Of a stretch of 64,000 nt of DNA, positions 23,795 through 36,900 are shown piece by piece. Below the pieces are notes generated by a model. That model saw only the letters and a list, made by a program, of their open reading frames with translations. It did not search any database and was not told the DNA's origin. The position numbers were made by a program, and so were the translations under genes. Origin of the DNA: Pseudorasbora parva (taxonomy: Eukaryota > Chordata > Actinopteri > Cypriniformes > Gobionidae); NCBI RefSeq assembly GCF_024679245.1, contig NC_090184.1, positions 4,530,547 to 4,594,546 of the forward strand, written 5' to 3'. How positions within the stretch are numbered: position 1 is the stretch's first letter; each line of letters begins with the position of its first letter.

Positions 23795-24542
23795 ATGCCA
23801 CGGATGACGACGTTCCCTGCCGCCCTCTACATGATCTCATTTCATTACAGCAGCTCCACTATCACCATGGCGACTTCACTCCAATAATCGCAACTAATCA
23901 TAATGCCTTGAAATAGAAAAAGTACGAAATATTAATAATAAAATATATATGAAATAACTAAAAAATCTTGTTGGGGCGGGGGCTCATTGACGCCCCCCAG
24001 CTGTTGGCGCCCTAGGCGACCGCCTAGTTTGCCTATGACTAGAAACGGCACTGGCGGGGAAGTTCACTTCAGGTGAGCTCCAGAGCTCAGCAGCATGGCT
24101 CAGAACACACACGATGGCGCTTCAGTGAGTTTACTCATGACCAATGGAGCGTAAATGATTGGCTGGATGTTGGATGATTTGATACAGGGATCGATTGCTT
24201 CTCCTTGGTTACCCGGATGTTGACTCTGAATATTTTTACACTGAATTTTTTGAGACGTTGAATTATTTTACACTGAATTTTTTGAGACGTTGAATTATTT
24301 TACACTGAATCTTTTGAGACGTTGAATTTTTTTACACTGAATTTTTTGAGACGTTGAATTTCTTTTTACACTGAATTTTTTTAAAACATTGAAAAAATGT
24401 CATAGTCAAAAAAAAACAGAGCTAGAAATTCGATGGCTTTTAAAATTCAAAGTCTGATTTAGATGCAAAATAAAATTCAGTGTTAAAAATTCGATATAAA
24501 AAAATTCAGTGCTAAAAATTAGAATTCAAAATCCAGTGGCAC

Positions 24543-24629
24543 CGCGCGTGCACTTACTCTCGTCCAATGGGAGCGCTCGACACTGACTTCAGCGACTGTC
24601 CTCCGAGCAGCAGATCATGCGTGCAGCTG
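24543..24629 (+). promoter_or_regulatory. cabin1: probable cabin1 core promoter and 5'UTR exon 1
   Basis: GC- and CpG-rich single-copy sequence between the foldback element and a good donor (GCAGCTG|GTAAGAG at 24630). A CCAAT box (GTCCAATGGG) lies at about 24562-24571. No TATA box. The transcription start was not located. The exon is inferred because the exon with the ATG begins at an acceptor and so needs an upstream donor. ATG at 24617 would open a short upstream ORF. Confidence 0.5.
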
Positions 24630-25691
24630 GTAAGAGCTCTCCATCAAAACAACAAACATGCAAACATAAAACACAACCTTTCAGCTGAACACATTGCTTG
24701 AATACCATGCATGCCTGAAATATTAGGGACATTCTGCGTTTAATAGAAAAGTAGAAGTCTTGTAATGTCAGCTGTGCTTCTGCTGCTAGCATTGTTAGCA
24801 TGTTGTTATTGAATGGGGTTTATAAATGGAGACAGCGCTAAGATATCAATAATACTACAAATGTATGCGACAGCAACTGTTTTCGATTTTTACGAAGTTT
24901 GTGAAGGATTTGCTTAAGGTTCTTCTGTTTGTTTATCAAGCTAACAGTGAAATATTTTCTGATTCTGAACAAAGAGTGTCATAGAAGGGGAAAGATGCAT
25001 GCTCCTTCGAAAACAATGTGTGTTATTGAGAGTTTAGCATGTGCTACAGCACAGCAGTTAATGCTACAGCATAACATTGTAAGTCTTATATCTTGTCCCA
25101 TTATTGGAGGCAACCGTGTGCTAAAGGCATGACGTGAATTATGGAAAGGCAGTGCAAGACAAAAGAGATTGTATCTATGCAATGTTTGAATAGTTGTACA
25201 TACTATTTGCATGAAGTGTAAATTACAACCAATAGAAACGTGTTTATGGTGCCAGCAGGTGCAGTTACAGTCAATTTGTATAATGCTATTGTAGTCTTAA
25301 CATTTTCTAAACTTCTAACCACAATCACGTAAGAAAGTTATATAGATTGTCTCAATACCATCAGCAAGGTTACTTTTTGATGCCACATTGGACCTTATGC
25401 TTTTACGGAAAATTAAATCATATAAAATGCCCTTTTTCTGAATGAGGTTCAAGGGACAATGAAGAATAATGTCATATGTGTTGAGATGGGATGTACACTT
25501 ATACATTACATGTCAGTACTTTTTTATTTTAGTATAGTATGCAATATAATAATTTATGTTATATATTTTATGTGAGAAGCACTGCTGACATTAATTGATT
25601 CAATTTTTTTGCTAATAGCTGTGTAATATTGGGTCCTGATCCACTTGTAATTTAATTTTTATTATTTTTTTATAATGTTGCACCACCACAG
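24630..25691. other. cabin1 intron 1, no feature resolved
   Basis: AT-rich, apparently single-copy sequence. No transposon ends, RNA gene or coding likeness were recognised. It ends in ACCACCACAG before the exon at 25692. Confidence 0.5.
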
Positions 25692-25736
25692 ATGCTGTTG
25701 ATCAGAGTGAATGAATCTTAATAAATCAGAAACATG
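25692..25736 (+). CDS. cabin1: cabin1 exon 2, 5'UTR plus start codon
   Basis: Only the ATG (25734-25736) is coding; donor GTAAGT follows at once. This start is chosen because splicing to 28051 gives [10 protein letters not shown], the conserved Cabin-1 N-terminus. Upstream ATGs occur at 25692 (stop TAA 25719) and 25711. The 25711 frame stops at a TGA formed across the splice, overlapping the main start as ATGA. Confidence 0.88.
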
Positions 25737-27915
25737 GTAAGTCACTCTATATGTTCACTCACTCTATATGTTCACTCACTCACTGACTGACTCACTCACT
25801 CATGCTGCATTCCAGTTTGTTTTTATTATACCCTTCACTCAGTAACTTCCCTCTGTCTCGTTCACTTGGATATGCAACATAAGAAATGACGCAAGAGTGT
25901 CCACTACTGGCTGAAACATTTGCAATGGACTGAACTGGAACGTCCTAAGCCCTTGATCACTAGGAATCCACTATGGACTGTTTATTATTATATTTTTCCT
26001 TTATGAAATTGTTTAATGCAACATTCTATATGTATATAGGTGTGTTTGGGTTGTTTTAAATGTTTTTAAAAATATTTAAAATATCATAGTTGTTTGTGGG
26101 CGGGTAAATTAAACGTGATATGCAATGACGTAACAATCGTGTTGCATTGTGGTATTGTGTGCCACAAATTTATATGAAGCTGCCTGAAATGATTTAGACT
26201 CACTCCCTCTGTCAAAAATCGAGTCCATATAAACTTCACTTGTCCACTTCAGGAAGTGCAACACACTTCAAAATGGCAGCGGGGATTCCCCCGAGGAGAA
26301 GTGCTTAGGGAAGTTCTAGACACAAAGTTCGTGTCTAATAGTGGAGTGGAATGCTGCACCGCTGACTGACACGCACACTGACTGATTCATTCACTCACTC
26401 ACCGACTCACTGACACAGTCATCGACTCACTCGGCCACTGACTGGCTCGCTCGCCGACTCACTCACTGACCCACTCACTGTGGGTCAGTGAGTGGGTCAG
26501 TGAGTGAGTCGGCGAGCGAGCCAGTCAGTGGCCCACCCACTGACCCACTCACTGACCCACTCACTGACCCACTCACTGACCCACTCACTGACCCACTCAC
26601 TGACCCACCCACTGACCCACCCACTGACCCACCCACTGACCCACTCACTGACCGACCCACTGACTGAAACCCGGACTGACTGATCCACTCACTGACCCAC
26701 TCACTCACTCACTCACTCACTCACTCACTCACTCACTCACTCACTGACTGACCCACTGACTGACCCACTGACTGACCCACTGACTGACCCACTGACTGAC
26801 CCACTCACTGACCCACTCACTGACCCACTCACTGACCCACTGACTGACCCACTGACTGACCCACTGACTGACCCACTCACTGACCCACCCACTCACTCAC
26901 TCACTGACCGACCCACTCACTCACTCACTGACCGACCCACTCACTCACTCACTGATTGACCCACTCACTCACTCACTCACTCACTCACTCACTCACTCAC
27001 TCACTCACTCACTCACTCACTCACTCACTCACTCACTCACTGACTGACCCACTCACTGACCCACTCACTGACCCACCCACTCACTGACCCACCCACTCAC
27101 TGACCCACCCACTCACTGACCCACCCACTCACTGACCCACCCACTCACTCACTGACTGACCCACTCACTCACTCACTGACTGACCCACTCACTCACTCAC
27201 TCACTGACCCACTCACTCACTCACTCACTGACTCACCCACTCACTCACTCACTGACTGACCCACTTACTCACTCACTCACTGACTGACCCACTTACTCAC
27301 TCACTCACTGACTGACCCACTCACTCACTCACTCACTGACTGACCCACTCACTCACTCACTCACTGACTGACCCACTCACTCACTCACTCACTGACTGAC
27401 CCACTCACTCACTCACTCACTGACTAACCCACTCACTCACCCACTCACCCACTCACTCACTCACTCACTCACTCACTCACTCACTCACTCACTCACTCAC
27501 TGACCCACTCACTCACTGACCCACTCACTCACTGACCCACTCACTCACTGACCCACTCACTCACTGACCCACTCACTCACTGACCCACTCACTCACTCAC
27601 TCACTGACCCACTCACTCACTGACCCACTCACTCACTCACTCACTCACTCACTGACCGACCCACTCACTCACTCACTGACCCACTCACTCACTGACCCAC
27701 TCACTGACCCACTCACTGACCCACTCACTCACTCACTCACTCACTCACTCACTCACTCACTCACTCACTCACTCTCTCACTCTCTCACTCACTCACTCAC
27801 TCACTCACTCACTCACTCACTCACTCACTCACTCACTCACTCACTCACTCACTCACTCACTCACTCACTCACTCACTCACTCACTCACTCACTCACTCAC
27901 TCACTCACTCACTCA

Positions 27916-27963
<48 letters not shown>

Positions 27964-30900
27964 CGCTCGTTCGCTCGCTCACCGACTCAGACTCATTCAC
28001 TGACTGGCTCGCTCGCTCGCTCACTGAGTTTGTGTATCTTCCGATCACAGATCCGGATCGCTGCGCTGAATGCGGCGTCTCAGGCTGCGGATGAGCATGA
28101 AGACTCCTTCAGAAGCACTAAGCCAGGTCAAACGAAGGAAGCCCAGGTGAGTCAGATAGATGCTTTCAAAAGTTCATTCATGATTTAAAAAAAAAAAAAA
28201 GTCTGGATAATCAATTAAACCCAAGTTACTTCAGTCCACTAAGTGTTCATCTTGAAATATTACTGACAATATAAAAGTTGCTATATTTACTTCATAAAAA
28301 TCAGTAAAGATTTCACAGCAAAGACACGTGAACCATGAGCTAAAGGGGAATGTTATTACAGTAATACTAAAAGGCCTTTTAGTTGCTAAAACTGTACAAA
28401 AGGCATGTACTAGATAATGTACAACGTGGTTTCAGCAAAGTTTTGATCATTTAGAGGCCTTAGAAATGTAGTATCACATGATTCAGCAGGCTTTATAGGA
28501 TTACGAAAAAATGAAATGTCTGAATCCAGTGTAACCGTTTCTCTTCTCATTTGTATTGCAGGAGGCGGAAGCATTTGCACTGTATCATAAAGCTCTGGAT
28601 CTGCAGAAACATGACAAGATTGACGATTCTGCCAAAGCCTACCATGAGCTCCTCAAGACCCCACTGCTCAAAGAGGTACAGCACATCTTATCACGAGATC
28701 AGAGTATTGTTCATTTTTGCTCATTTGGACACCAGTGTTTTTTATTTTTCAAAGGCAGTGAATAACTAAATTATGAAGACACTTTTTCTTCTCTTGTACC
28801 AGGCAGTGGCATCTGAAGATGAGAAAGTAGGGCTGAAGCATCCTGGGCTGATGTTGAAGTACTCCACCTATAAAAACCTGGCCAGTCTTGCTGTGCTCAG
28901 AGATGATATAGACACTGCCATGGACTTCTATGTACAAGTAAATGCACATTTTAAACAAATCCTTAAGTTTAAAGGGATAGTTCACAGAAAAAATGAAAAT
29001 TCTGTCATTAATTCCTCCCACTCATGTCATTCCAAACCCATAAGTCCTTCGTTCATCTTCAGAACACAAATGAAGATATTTCTGATTAAATCGGAGCGCT
29101 CTCTGACCCTCTATAGCCAGCAATGCCATTGCAACTTTCAGGGTCCAGAAAGGAAGTAAAGACATTGTTAAAATAGTCAATGTGACTCCAGTGGTTCAGC
29201 CTTAATTGAATGTGTGTGCATTGTTTAAACTGGCTTTCGGTTCAATACAATAACAAAAACTACATTTTGGATTTGTATTTAACTTGAAGTGGGGATGCTG
29301 TGTGATCTGTACTGAATTTTCTACTGTAACTGACAGATTCCAGCCAAGAAACACAACACGGGAGTGTGGGGGACTGGAGTCATTCTTCTGGGATTGGGAT
29401 GAGATTTCTCCCAGTTTTTTTTTTGTGGGATTGGGATTGGATGGGATTTTTTTTGTGGGATTGGGATTGGATGGGATTTTTTTTGTGGGAGTGGGATTGG
29501 ACGGGAATTTTTTTTGTGGGATTGGGATTGGACGGGAGTTTTTTTGTGGGATTGGGATTGGATGGGTTTTTTTTTGTGGGAGTGGGATTGGCCGGGATTT
29601 TTTTTGTGGGATTGGGATTGGACGGGATTTTTTTTGTGGGATTGGGATTGGACGGGATTTTTTTTGTGGGAGTGGGATTGGACGGGAGTTTTTTTGTGGG
29701 ATTGGATGGGATTTTTTTTTGTGGGACTGGACGGGAATTTTTTTTTGTGGGATTGGGATTGGACGGGATTTTTTGTGTGGGAGTGGTTTGAAAATCTACT
29801 CCTGTGTCGCCCTCTAATCGACGTACACTAGCTGTACACGGGAGCACCAGGATGCGCGAGCTACACTTTTTACAGCGTTAACAGCGTAGGAGACTCGCAC
29901 AGGCTTGAACAAAATTGTTGAATAAAGTCGTTAATTTTGTTTGTTTTTGCACACAAAAAGTATTCTCGTTGCTTCATAATATTAAGGTTGAACCACTGGA
30001 GTCACATGGACTATTTAAACGATGTCTTTACTGCCTTTCTGGATTTTGAAAGTGTTGCTGTCTGTTCAGCAGTTTACTAGAGCTAAACTACTATTCAAAA
30101 GTTTGAGGTCAGTGAATTTATTCATTTATTTATTTTTGAATGAAATACTTTCATTTGGCAGGGGCACATTAAGAAGTGTGAGTAAAGCCTTTAAACATTT
30201 GCAAAATATTTATATTTTACACATACGCCGTGCTTTCTCTTCATCAAAGAATCGTAAAAAGAGTTTCCACAAAAAAATATGAAGCAGCTCAACTGTTTTC
30301 AACAGTTTCTCGAGCAGCAAATCATCATGTCCGAATGATTAGTGAAGGATCATGTGACACTGAAGACTGGAGTAATGGTGATAAATTCAGCTTTGATCAC
30401 AGGATATACATTTTTAAATCTATTCAAATAGTATTGCAATAATATTTCTCAACATTGCTGTTTTTGCTGCATTTTGGTCAAATAAATGTAGCCTTGGTGA
30501 GCAGAAGACACTTCCTTCAGAAACATGAACAAATCTTACCGAATGATATTGTACAGTGCCTTGCGAAAGTATTCGGCCCCCTTGAACTTTGCGACCTTTT
30601 GCCACATTTCAGGCTTCAAACATAATGATATAAAACTGTAATTTTTTGTGAAGAATCAACAACAAGTGGGACACAATCATGAAGTGGAACGAAATTTATT
30701 GGATATTTCAAACTTTTTTAACAAATCAAAACTGAAAAATTGGGCGTGCAAAATTATTCGGCCCCCTTAAGTTAATACTCTGTAGCGTCACCTTTTGCTG
30801 CGATTACAGCTGTAAGTCGCTTGGGGTATGTCTCTATCAGTTTTGCACATCGAGAGACTGAATACTTTCGCAAGGCACTGTATATGTGATGTTAGCATGG

Positions 30901-33900
30901 CATTAACTCCTCATGTCTCTTTATCTTGCAGGCTGTCATGCTGGACTCCACAGATGTGAATATGTGGTTTAAAATGGGAAGGTTGGCCCTGAGGAAGGTC
31001 AGCATGCCTTTGGCCCGTCATGCCTTTGAGGTGGGCTTGCGGTGTAACCCGGACCACTGGCCCTGCCTGGACAGTCTCATCACGGTCCTCTACGCTCTCA
31101 GCGACTACAGCTGTGAGTCCAGAAACCTCTGCGTCATTCCCGTCGTCACTGTTAGAAAACACTTTTGATTTTAGAAACTCATATCTTCTAGAATCAGTTC
31201 ACAGCTATTCTAGTCATCAGCTTTAATAATTTTTTTTCTATATGAAATCAAATGGACTCATGATTCATCAGTGGTTATTTTTTATATAATCTTTAATCAA
31301 ATTATAACAACTTCTCTTTCTTTGAAATTACTTTTCTGCTTATGTATCCAAGGCCATATAGGTGAGGAAAAATACACTGCATTATTTCCTGATAGTTATT
31401 ACAGTACAGTTCTGGGAGTAAAAATCCAGTTCATTTCTTTCCATTTAAACCTTGATTATGGGCGTCGTTAGGCCCTTTTTAGGGGGGCTTCAGCCTCAGC
31501 CCCCCTAAAAAATATGTGATTAACTGGCGGGAGGCTTCGACTTCGTCCCGTTTTTTAGTCAGTCTCTCCAATCCGCAGCGGCTCTGTCTGACTGAGCAGA
31601 GCGCAGTGCACGTCAGAAGCAGAGGTATGTGTGTGTGTGTGTGTATATGAGTGTGTGTAAATCTGAGCGTCATTGGTCTGTCACCGCTCGTCAATGTCAA
31701 AATATTTGATAAAACCAATCAAATCAGAGAAGGCGGGCTTTATGGTCACACAGAAACTGCTGAGGCTGAGCGCAAACTTCAGCAGCGCAACTCGACGTCA
31801 AGTAAGATAAATATATGCTGCTAAGCTAAACATTCATGTTTGACAGCTGCTGCTCAAAGTCAGAAATGTTAAACAAAAGAAAAACAATTTTAGGCAAATG
31901 AAACTTGTCTAATTTCGCCATTTTTAACTGAAAATATGCCTATGTGATTCGTAATAGGTCTTAACGTACAAGAAATATTAACAAAGCCATTTTCATCAGA
32001 TTAGGCATGAGATTAATAATGAATGTGTATATATTGTAAATTAATATCATTCTTTTTGTAACATTCAGTAAATAAAAAAACTCAGCTTTTTCAGTCTGTA
32101 TTGGGCATTAGTAATGAATGTGTTCATATTGGGAATTTAATAAACTTAAAAATTTAATAAACAGTAAATTAACGTGTCTAAGAAAGTTATTCATGAAACA
32201 TATAAATATCAGAATGTTAATATGTAAATCATATGTTTACTTTATTCACTGACAAAAACAGAACAAAATATCAGTCAAAGCTCAGCGTTATGAGGGGAAG
32301 AGACAGGGCAAGATAAAAACAGAGAAAAAGAGAGATGTGGAGATAAGAACGACAAATAATCTACTGCCCAGTGGCATGGTTTTCAAGCTATCTATTTTTT
32401 TGGCCTTCAGAACATCTTCAAATGCACATATGTAGATCATATAAATCAAAATTTTCTCAGGGGAGCATGCCCCCGAACCACCTTAACATTTGGGATCTTT
32501 AAACCTGCCTACATCATTGGGTATGATAATTGCATGTACAGTATGGCCATGCATTAAGGTATTAATATTTGCTGTATAAGTAATGATAAACAGCCAATAT
32601 CTTCTGGGTATGCATGTTTGTAAACTATTAGTTAATAGAGCAGTTTTGGACCCTAAATTAAATAGTGTTACCATTTTTTCTACAGGCCTACCCTCACTGG
32701 GGGCTGAGCCCCCCTAAAATGAAAATCCTACAAACGCCCCTGACCTTGATTATGAAAGATAATGTATAAATCTTTCAATACACACCTACCATGAAGTAAT
32801 GGTACATGCTTCTCTACTTTTAAAAAGATGCACTTCTCTACAAAATCATAATTTTAGAAGTATTATTAATTTCCAATTTGAGCTATTTAAGCCATCTAGT
32901 GAAATTGGTCACAGTTTGGGGAACACATCACTATTAACTATGAGTTTTGTCTCAATAAAAACTCAAAGTGAGGTAGTGGTTAAGTTTAGGTATTGGTTAG
33001 AATTAAGGGATGTAGAATAAGGTCATGCAGAATAAGGCATTAATATGTGCTTTATTAGTACTAATAGAACTGTCAATATCCTAATAAAATGCATGCTAAT
33101 AAGCAACTAGTTAATAGAGAGAGTTAGTCCCTAAAGTGTTACAGTGAGTTTTGCCGATAGCTACTTTCATCATTGTCTTCTCATTCGCTCATGTTCTTGT
33201 CTGTTTGTCCCCGCAGGTTGTTTGTACTACATCTGTAAGGCTCTGGAGAAGGACACATGCTACAGTAAGGGGCGAGTGCTCAAAGAAAAGATCTTTGAAG
33301 AGCAGCCCTGCCTCAGACGAGACTCCATGAAGATGTTCTCCAAACTGTATGCATCTTTTGCTACTTATGTGGCATCCAAGATTTTTCCTGTTGTTGTTGA
33401 AGAAGCTTCTTTGAGTGTGTGTCTGTGTGTGTTTTGCCTCCAGTGATGTGTCAGTGCAGTATGTGGATGTAGATGAGGATGAAGCCCACAGTATTGTGGA
33501 GGAAGCGCTGGAACTGAGGAGACAGAGGCAGGCGAAACTCACACGGCACCCGGTAGCTGACCTGCAACTGGTTCAGCCCATCAAATACTTCACGTGAGTC
33601 CATGCCACTGTTAACGATTACAGTGCTGTGACTTTGTTTTGAACTATTCTCATTGGCGAAATAGTGCGAAATAGGCAATATGGTGTCTAAAATTTAAGTC
33701 ACTAAATATTAAATTCTTGTTCAGTAAAAGTTTAGTAAATCAAAATCACGTTTGTTATCATGCTGATATCTGGATTTTTCCTGTGATATTTCTTAAAAAT
33801 ATTAAAATGATAAAAATATAAACTCACATGCAGTGAAAGCGTGCACTCGCACAAGTCTAATCTTCAAGACTACATCATGTAGTGAATCCGTGCACACACA

Positions 33901-36900
33901 CTCTCTGGGTGTGTGTGAGGGATATACTCGATAATGTCAGATCGCACATCGTTAAAACAACAGTTACAATATTATTGCAGACAATGTATATCGTACACCC
34001 CTATAGTCACCACATCCTTTTTCACATGACCACACACAGGTGTTCTGAGTTTGGTGAAATTAGCTCATTCCCTTTAAGAGTTATAGCCATTTTAGTAAAA
34101 GTGACCACGCCCACTTTACATGTTTTGGCATTTCTGCATCAGTTTGGTCCTATCAACCTAGGACTAGTTTGCAAAAATGTTTTTTTCCACAAAATCCAGG
34201 ATCAAATCTGTGTTTGTTCACCTTGACTCAAGGATCCCAGTGATACAAGTCCCTTGAGTCTGCAACAAACGATTTAGGATTTATGAGCATTATTAGCCTT
34301 ATTTTAAAATGTATGTTTTTCTTTATTTAAGTCAAAAAGGCCTGCTGAAGAGTATTTTTCAGAATGTGTATGTGATTGATGTATTCTTATCCATATAGGT
34401 GGAAGAGTGTGGGGGAGAGTTTCTTGGCCATGTACAAACACCAGAACGCTTGCCTGGTCCCACGGCCTGACTTTGGCCGCCGAATCGATTTGTCAATGTA
34501 CCGTGACCCAGACAGCCTCCTGCAGATGCCCATAGCGCCTGCCCCTGCTGCTCCAGACCCTCCTCAGCCTCCCGTAATCATCAGTGTACCTCAAGCCCCC
34601 CCTGCCCCTCCTCCTGTTCCCAGCAGCCCCATCTCCAGTCTGCCCCCGTCTGCTGAGCTGTTTGTCCAGCCGCAGGCCGAGCCCATCACTCCTGCTGGAG
34701 AACCGCAGAGCCAGAGCATTATTGAGATCAGCACAACAACAGTCACCACCACTCCTGCTTATGGAGCGGAGGAAGCTGCCCTTACCACGGGTACTACTGC
34801 TGGTGAGTATGAATGTATGCTAGTGTTGTCAAAAGTACCGACCACGATACCAAATTGTTACTGAAATGTTACGCTTTGAGCTAGGGATGGGCATTTGATT
34901 CCATTTTCTTAGTCGATCGTTGGGATAATTAACGATCGACTATCGATTAATCATTCATATTTTTATTATAAAATTAATTATTTAACTTTTATAATTCAAA
35001 AATGCAATGAATACAAAAATGCAGTGTGTTTTTCCTCGATGAGACCTTTATTACATGATCAACTTGGCAGACAGTAAACTACGTACAGTTAGCCGAACTG
35101 AACATATGCGCGTGTGCATATGCGTGTCTGTTGCGTGCGTTTTCTATGCCTTTGCACACCAGAAGTAGGGATGCGCGATATACCGGTACTGAAAAAATAC
35201 CGGTATATATTTTATTTAAAACGGTACGATATCATGATTTGGCACATTTCGGTATATGCTGCTTTTCCGAAGTTCACCGCTAGATGGCAGCGCTCTACCC
35301 AAACTGACCCGAAACAACCGGCAAATGTGACAACAACATAAGCCCCGTTTCCACCACAGGAACTTTACCCAGGAACTAGGAACTTTGGGTGGTACTTCGT
35401 GTGTTTAGACCGCAGGAACCAGGGTAAAATTGAAGTTCCGGGTAAATATTTCCCCCTCCAAACGGCCCTGCTCGCGAGTTAGTACTTTTTCAAAGTTCAG
35501 GAACTTTCGAGGGCAGGACTTGGGCGCTGAAAATGCTGATTGGTTGAGCTCACGCAGTTCAACCGGCATTTTTAAAAGTCTTGTTCTGCGTTCAGTAAAT
35601 ATCAGTCTTTGCTCTCTGTCTGGTGGCGCGCGGTCGTCTCAGCCATCTCACGTTCAATGTCCGTAATAGCTGATAATAATATACATTGTCATTTTAAATC
35701 TAGCTTTACAAGCTTTCTGAATATGCTGCATGCTGCTGAATCTGCATATTAGTGCTCTTTTCTGTCATTGTTAATTACCTCTTTAGTAAACCTATACATA
35801 ACCAGCAAAAGCAGCAAAGCTTGAATCTCTTCCATACTCGTTATTAATTTTTTTTCACCATGTAAACGACCTGACCGATTACTTTTAAGTGTGTGTCCTT
35901 ACATGACGTGACGGCGCGCGCCGCGCTCATGTTGACAAGAGAGGAAAGTAAATTTTTCTGAGGGGTAAACTTTTTATTTCGTAAGTTATGAAGATAATGT
36001 TGGAGTAATGACACAGCGTATATTGCCCCAGGCAGTTTTTACTTTAACTGCGCCTGACAGAAGATTTTTTTTTCTGAGATGATTATTACACTTTACAACA
36101 AATAGCTATAAATAATACTGTATTAGTCCTGGTGGCCGTTAAGAGTTGCTATGGCTACAGTCAACACACTCCAGCTGCTGGAGAAAACAGCGTTGACATT
36201 TTTGGTGCGGCAGACAAACTGCATGTGACAAAATGATTGCGATTGAAAGTCATCACATGTAAACACCAGATCGGTTTAGATAACGTCTCATGTAAACAGA
36301 TCACTAAATCTTTCAATCGGTACACACACAAATGATTACTGTCCTTCACTGATTTGGAGGAACAGTCGCGCGCAGTCCTGCATCACCGGACTAATTTGCC
36401 TAATCTTCTCGGAACTTTATCGCGGTCGAAACGCAGACAGCTGCAGGTCTGGGGGGGAGAAAAGTTCCTGTAAAAAAGTTCCTGGTACAAATAGTTCCGG
36501 GTAATTTTGGTGGAAACGGGGCTATTGACGGACAAAATGGATAAAGCAGTTGAATCTCACTCAAGATGCCCAAAACGAACTAATAAAGAGAGGAGTAGAA
36601 GTGACATTTGTAATGACTTTGCTTATAAAACTGATGAAGAACCATCAAACCTAGCCAAGAAGCATCTGTCACTATCCTGACTTGACTTCTTAAGAGATCG
36701 ACAGGTCAGTGAATCATTCAAACCATCTCATTTAGACATTTATTTTCTTTTAACACTGATCAACGCACACACAGCCTAACATAAGATCGAATATCACAAT
36801 CTCCAGCGTTCGTTTCAACCAATGACATTTAGATCTCATTATATTTGCACGCATACTATTGCACTATTTACATCCGCGTTAGACACAACCGCCTGTGTTT

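Larger units (their letters stand above)
21418..24053. mobile_element. hAT element with 8-bp TSD GCGGGGAA
   Basis: Ends CAGGGCCGTTTCTA and TAGAAACGGCACTG are inverted repeats. GCGGGGAA flanks both sides (21410-21417 and 24054-24061). It is 2,636 bp, inserted in the loop region of the foldback element. It contains a MITE, two LTR-like segments and a second hAT fragment. No transposase frame is intact. Confidence 0.9.
20984..24542. mobile_element. foldback element with 408-bp inverted arms, split by a hAT
   Basis: The left arm (20984-21391) starts GTGCCACTGGATTTTGAATT. The right arm (24135-24542) is its near-exact reverse complement, ending CCAGTGGCAC. Both arms contain several copies of a roughly 31-bp subrepeat with ATTCAACGTCTCAAAA. 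Without the hAT insertion the element would be about 920 bp with a loop near 100 bp. I found no clear TSD: the flanks GTAAAACT and CGCGCGTG differ. The superfamily is unknown to me. Its right end is about 87 bp from the predicted first donor of cabin1. Confidence 0.88.

Noticed and set aside
24085..24135. Alternative cabin1 first exon starting ATGGCTCAGAAC
   Set aside because: It lies in the loop of the foldback element, and no splice links it in phase to exon 3 better than the 25734 ATG.
26475..26708. Val-Ser-Gly-Ser repeat protein on the minus strand
   Set aside because: An artefact of the CACTGACC tandem array.
29284..29847. Open frames of 140-177 aa on both strands
   Set aside because: All periodic products of the 30-bp G-rich minisatellite. 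Open in several frames at once, so not evidence of coding.
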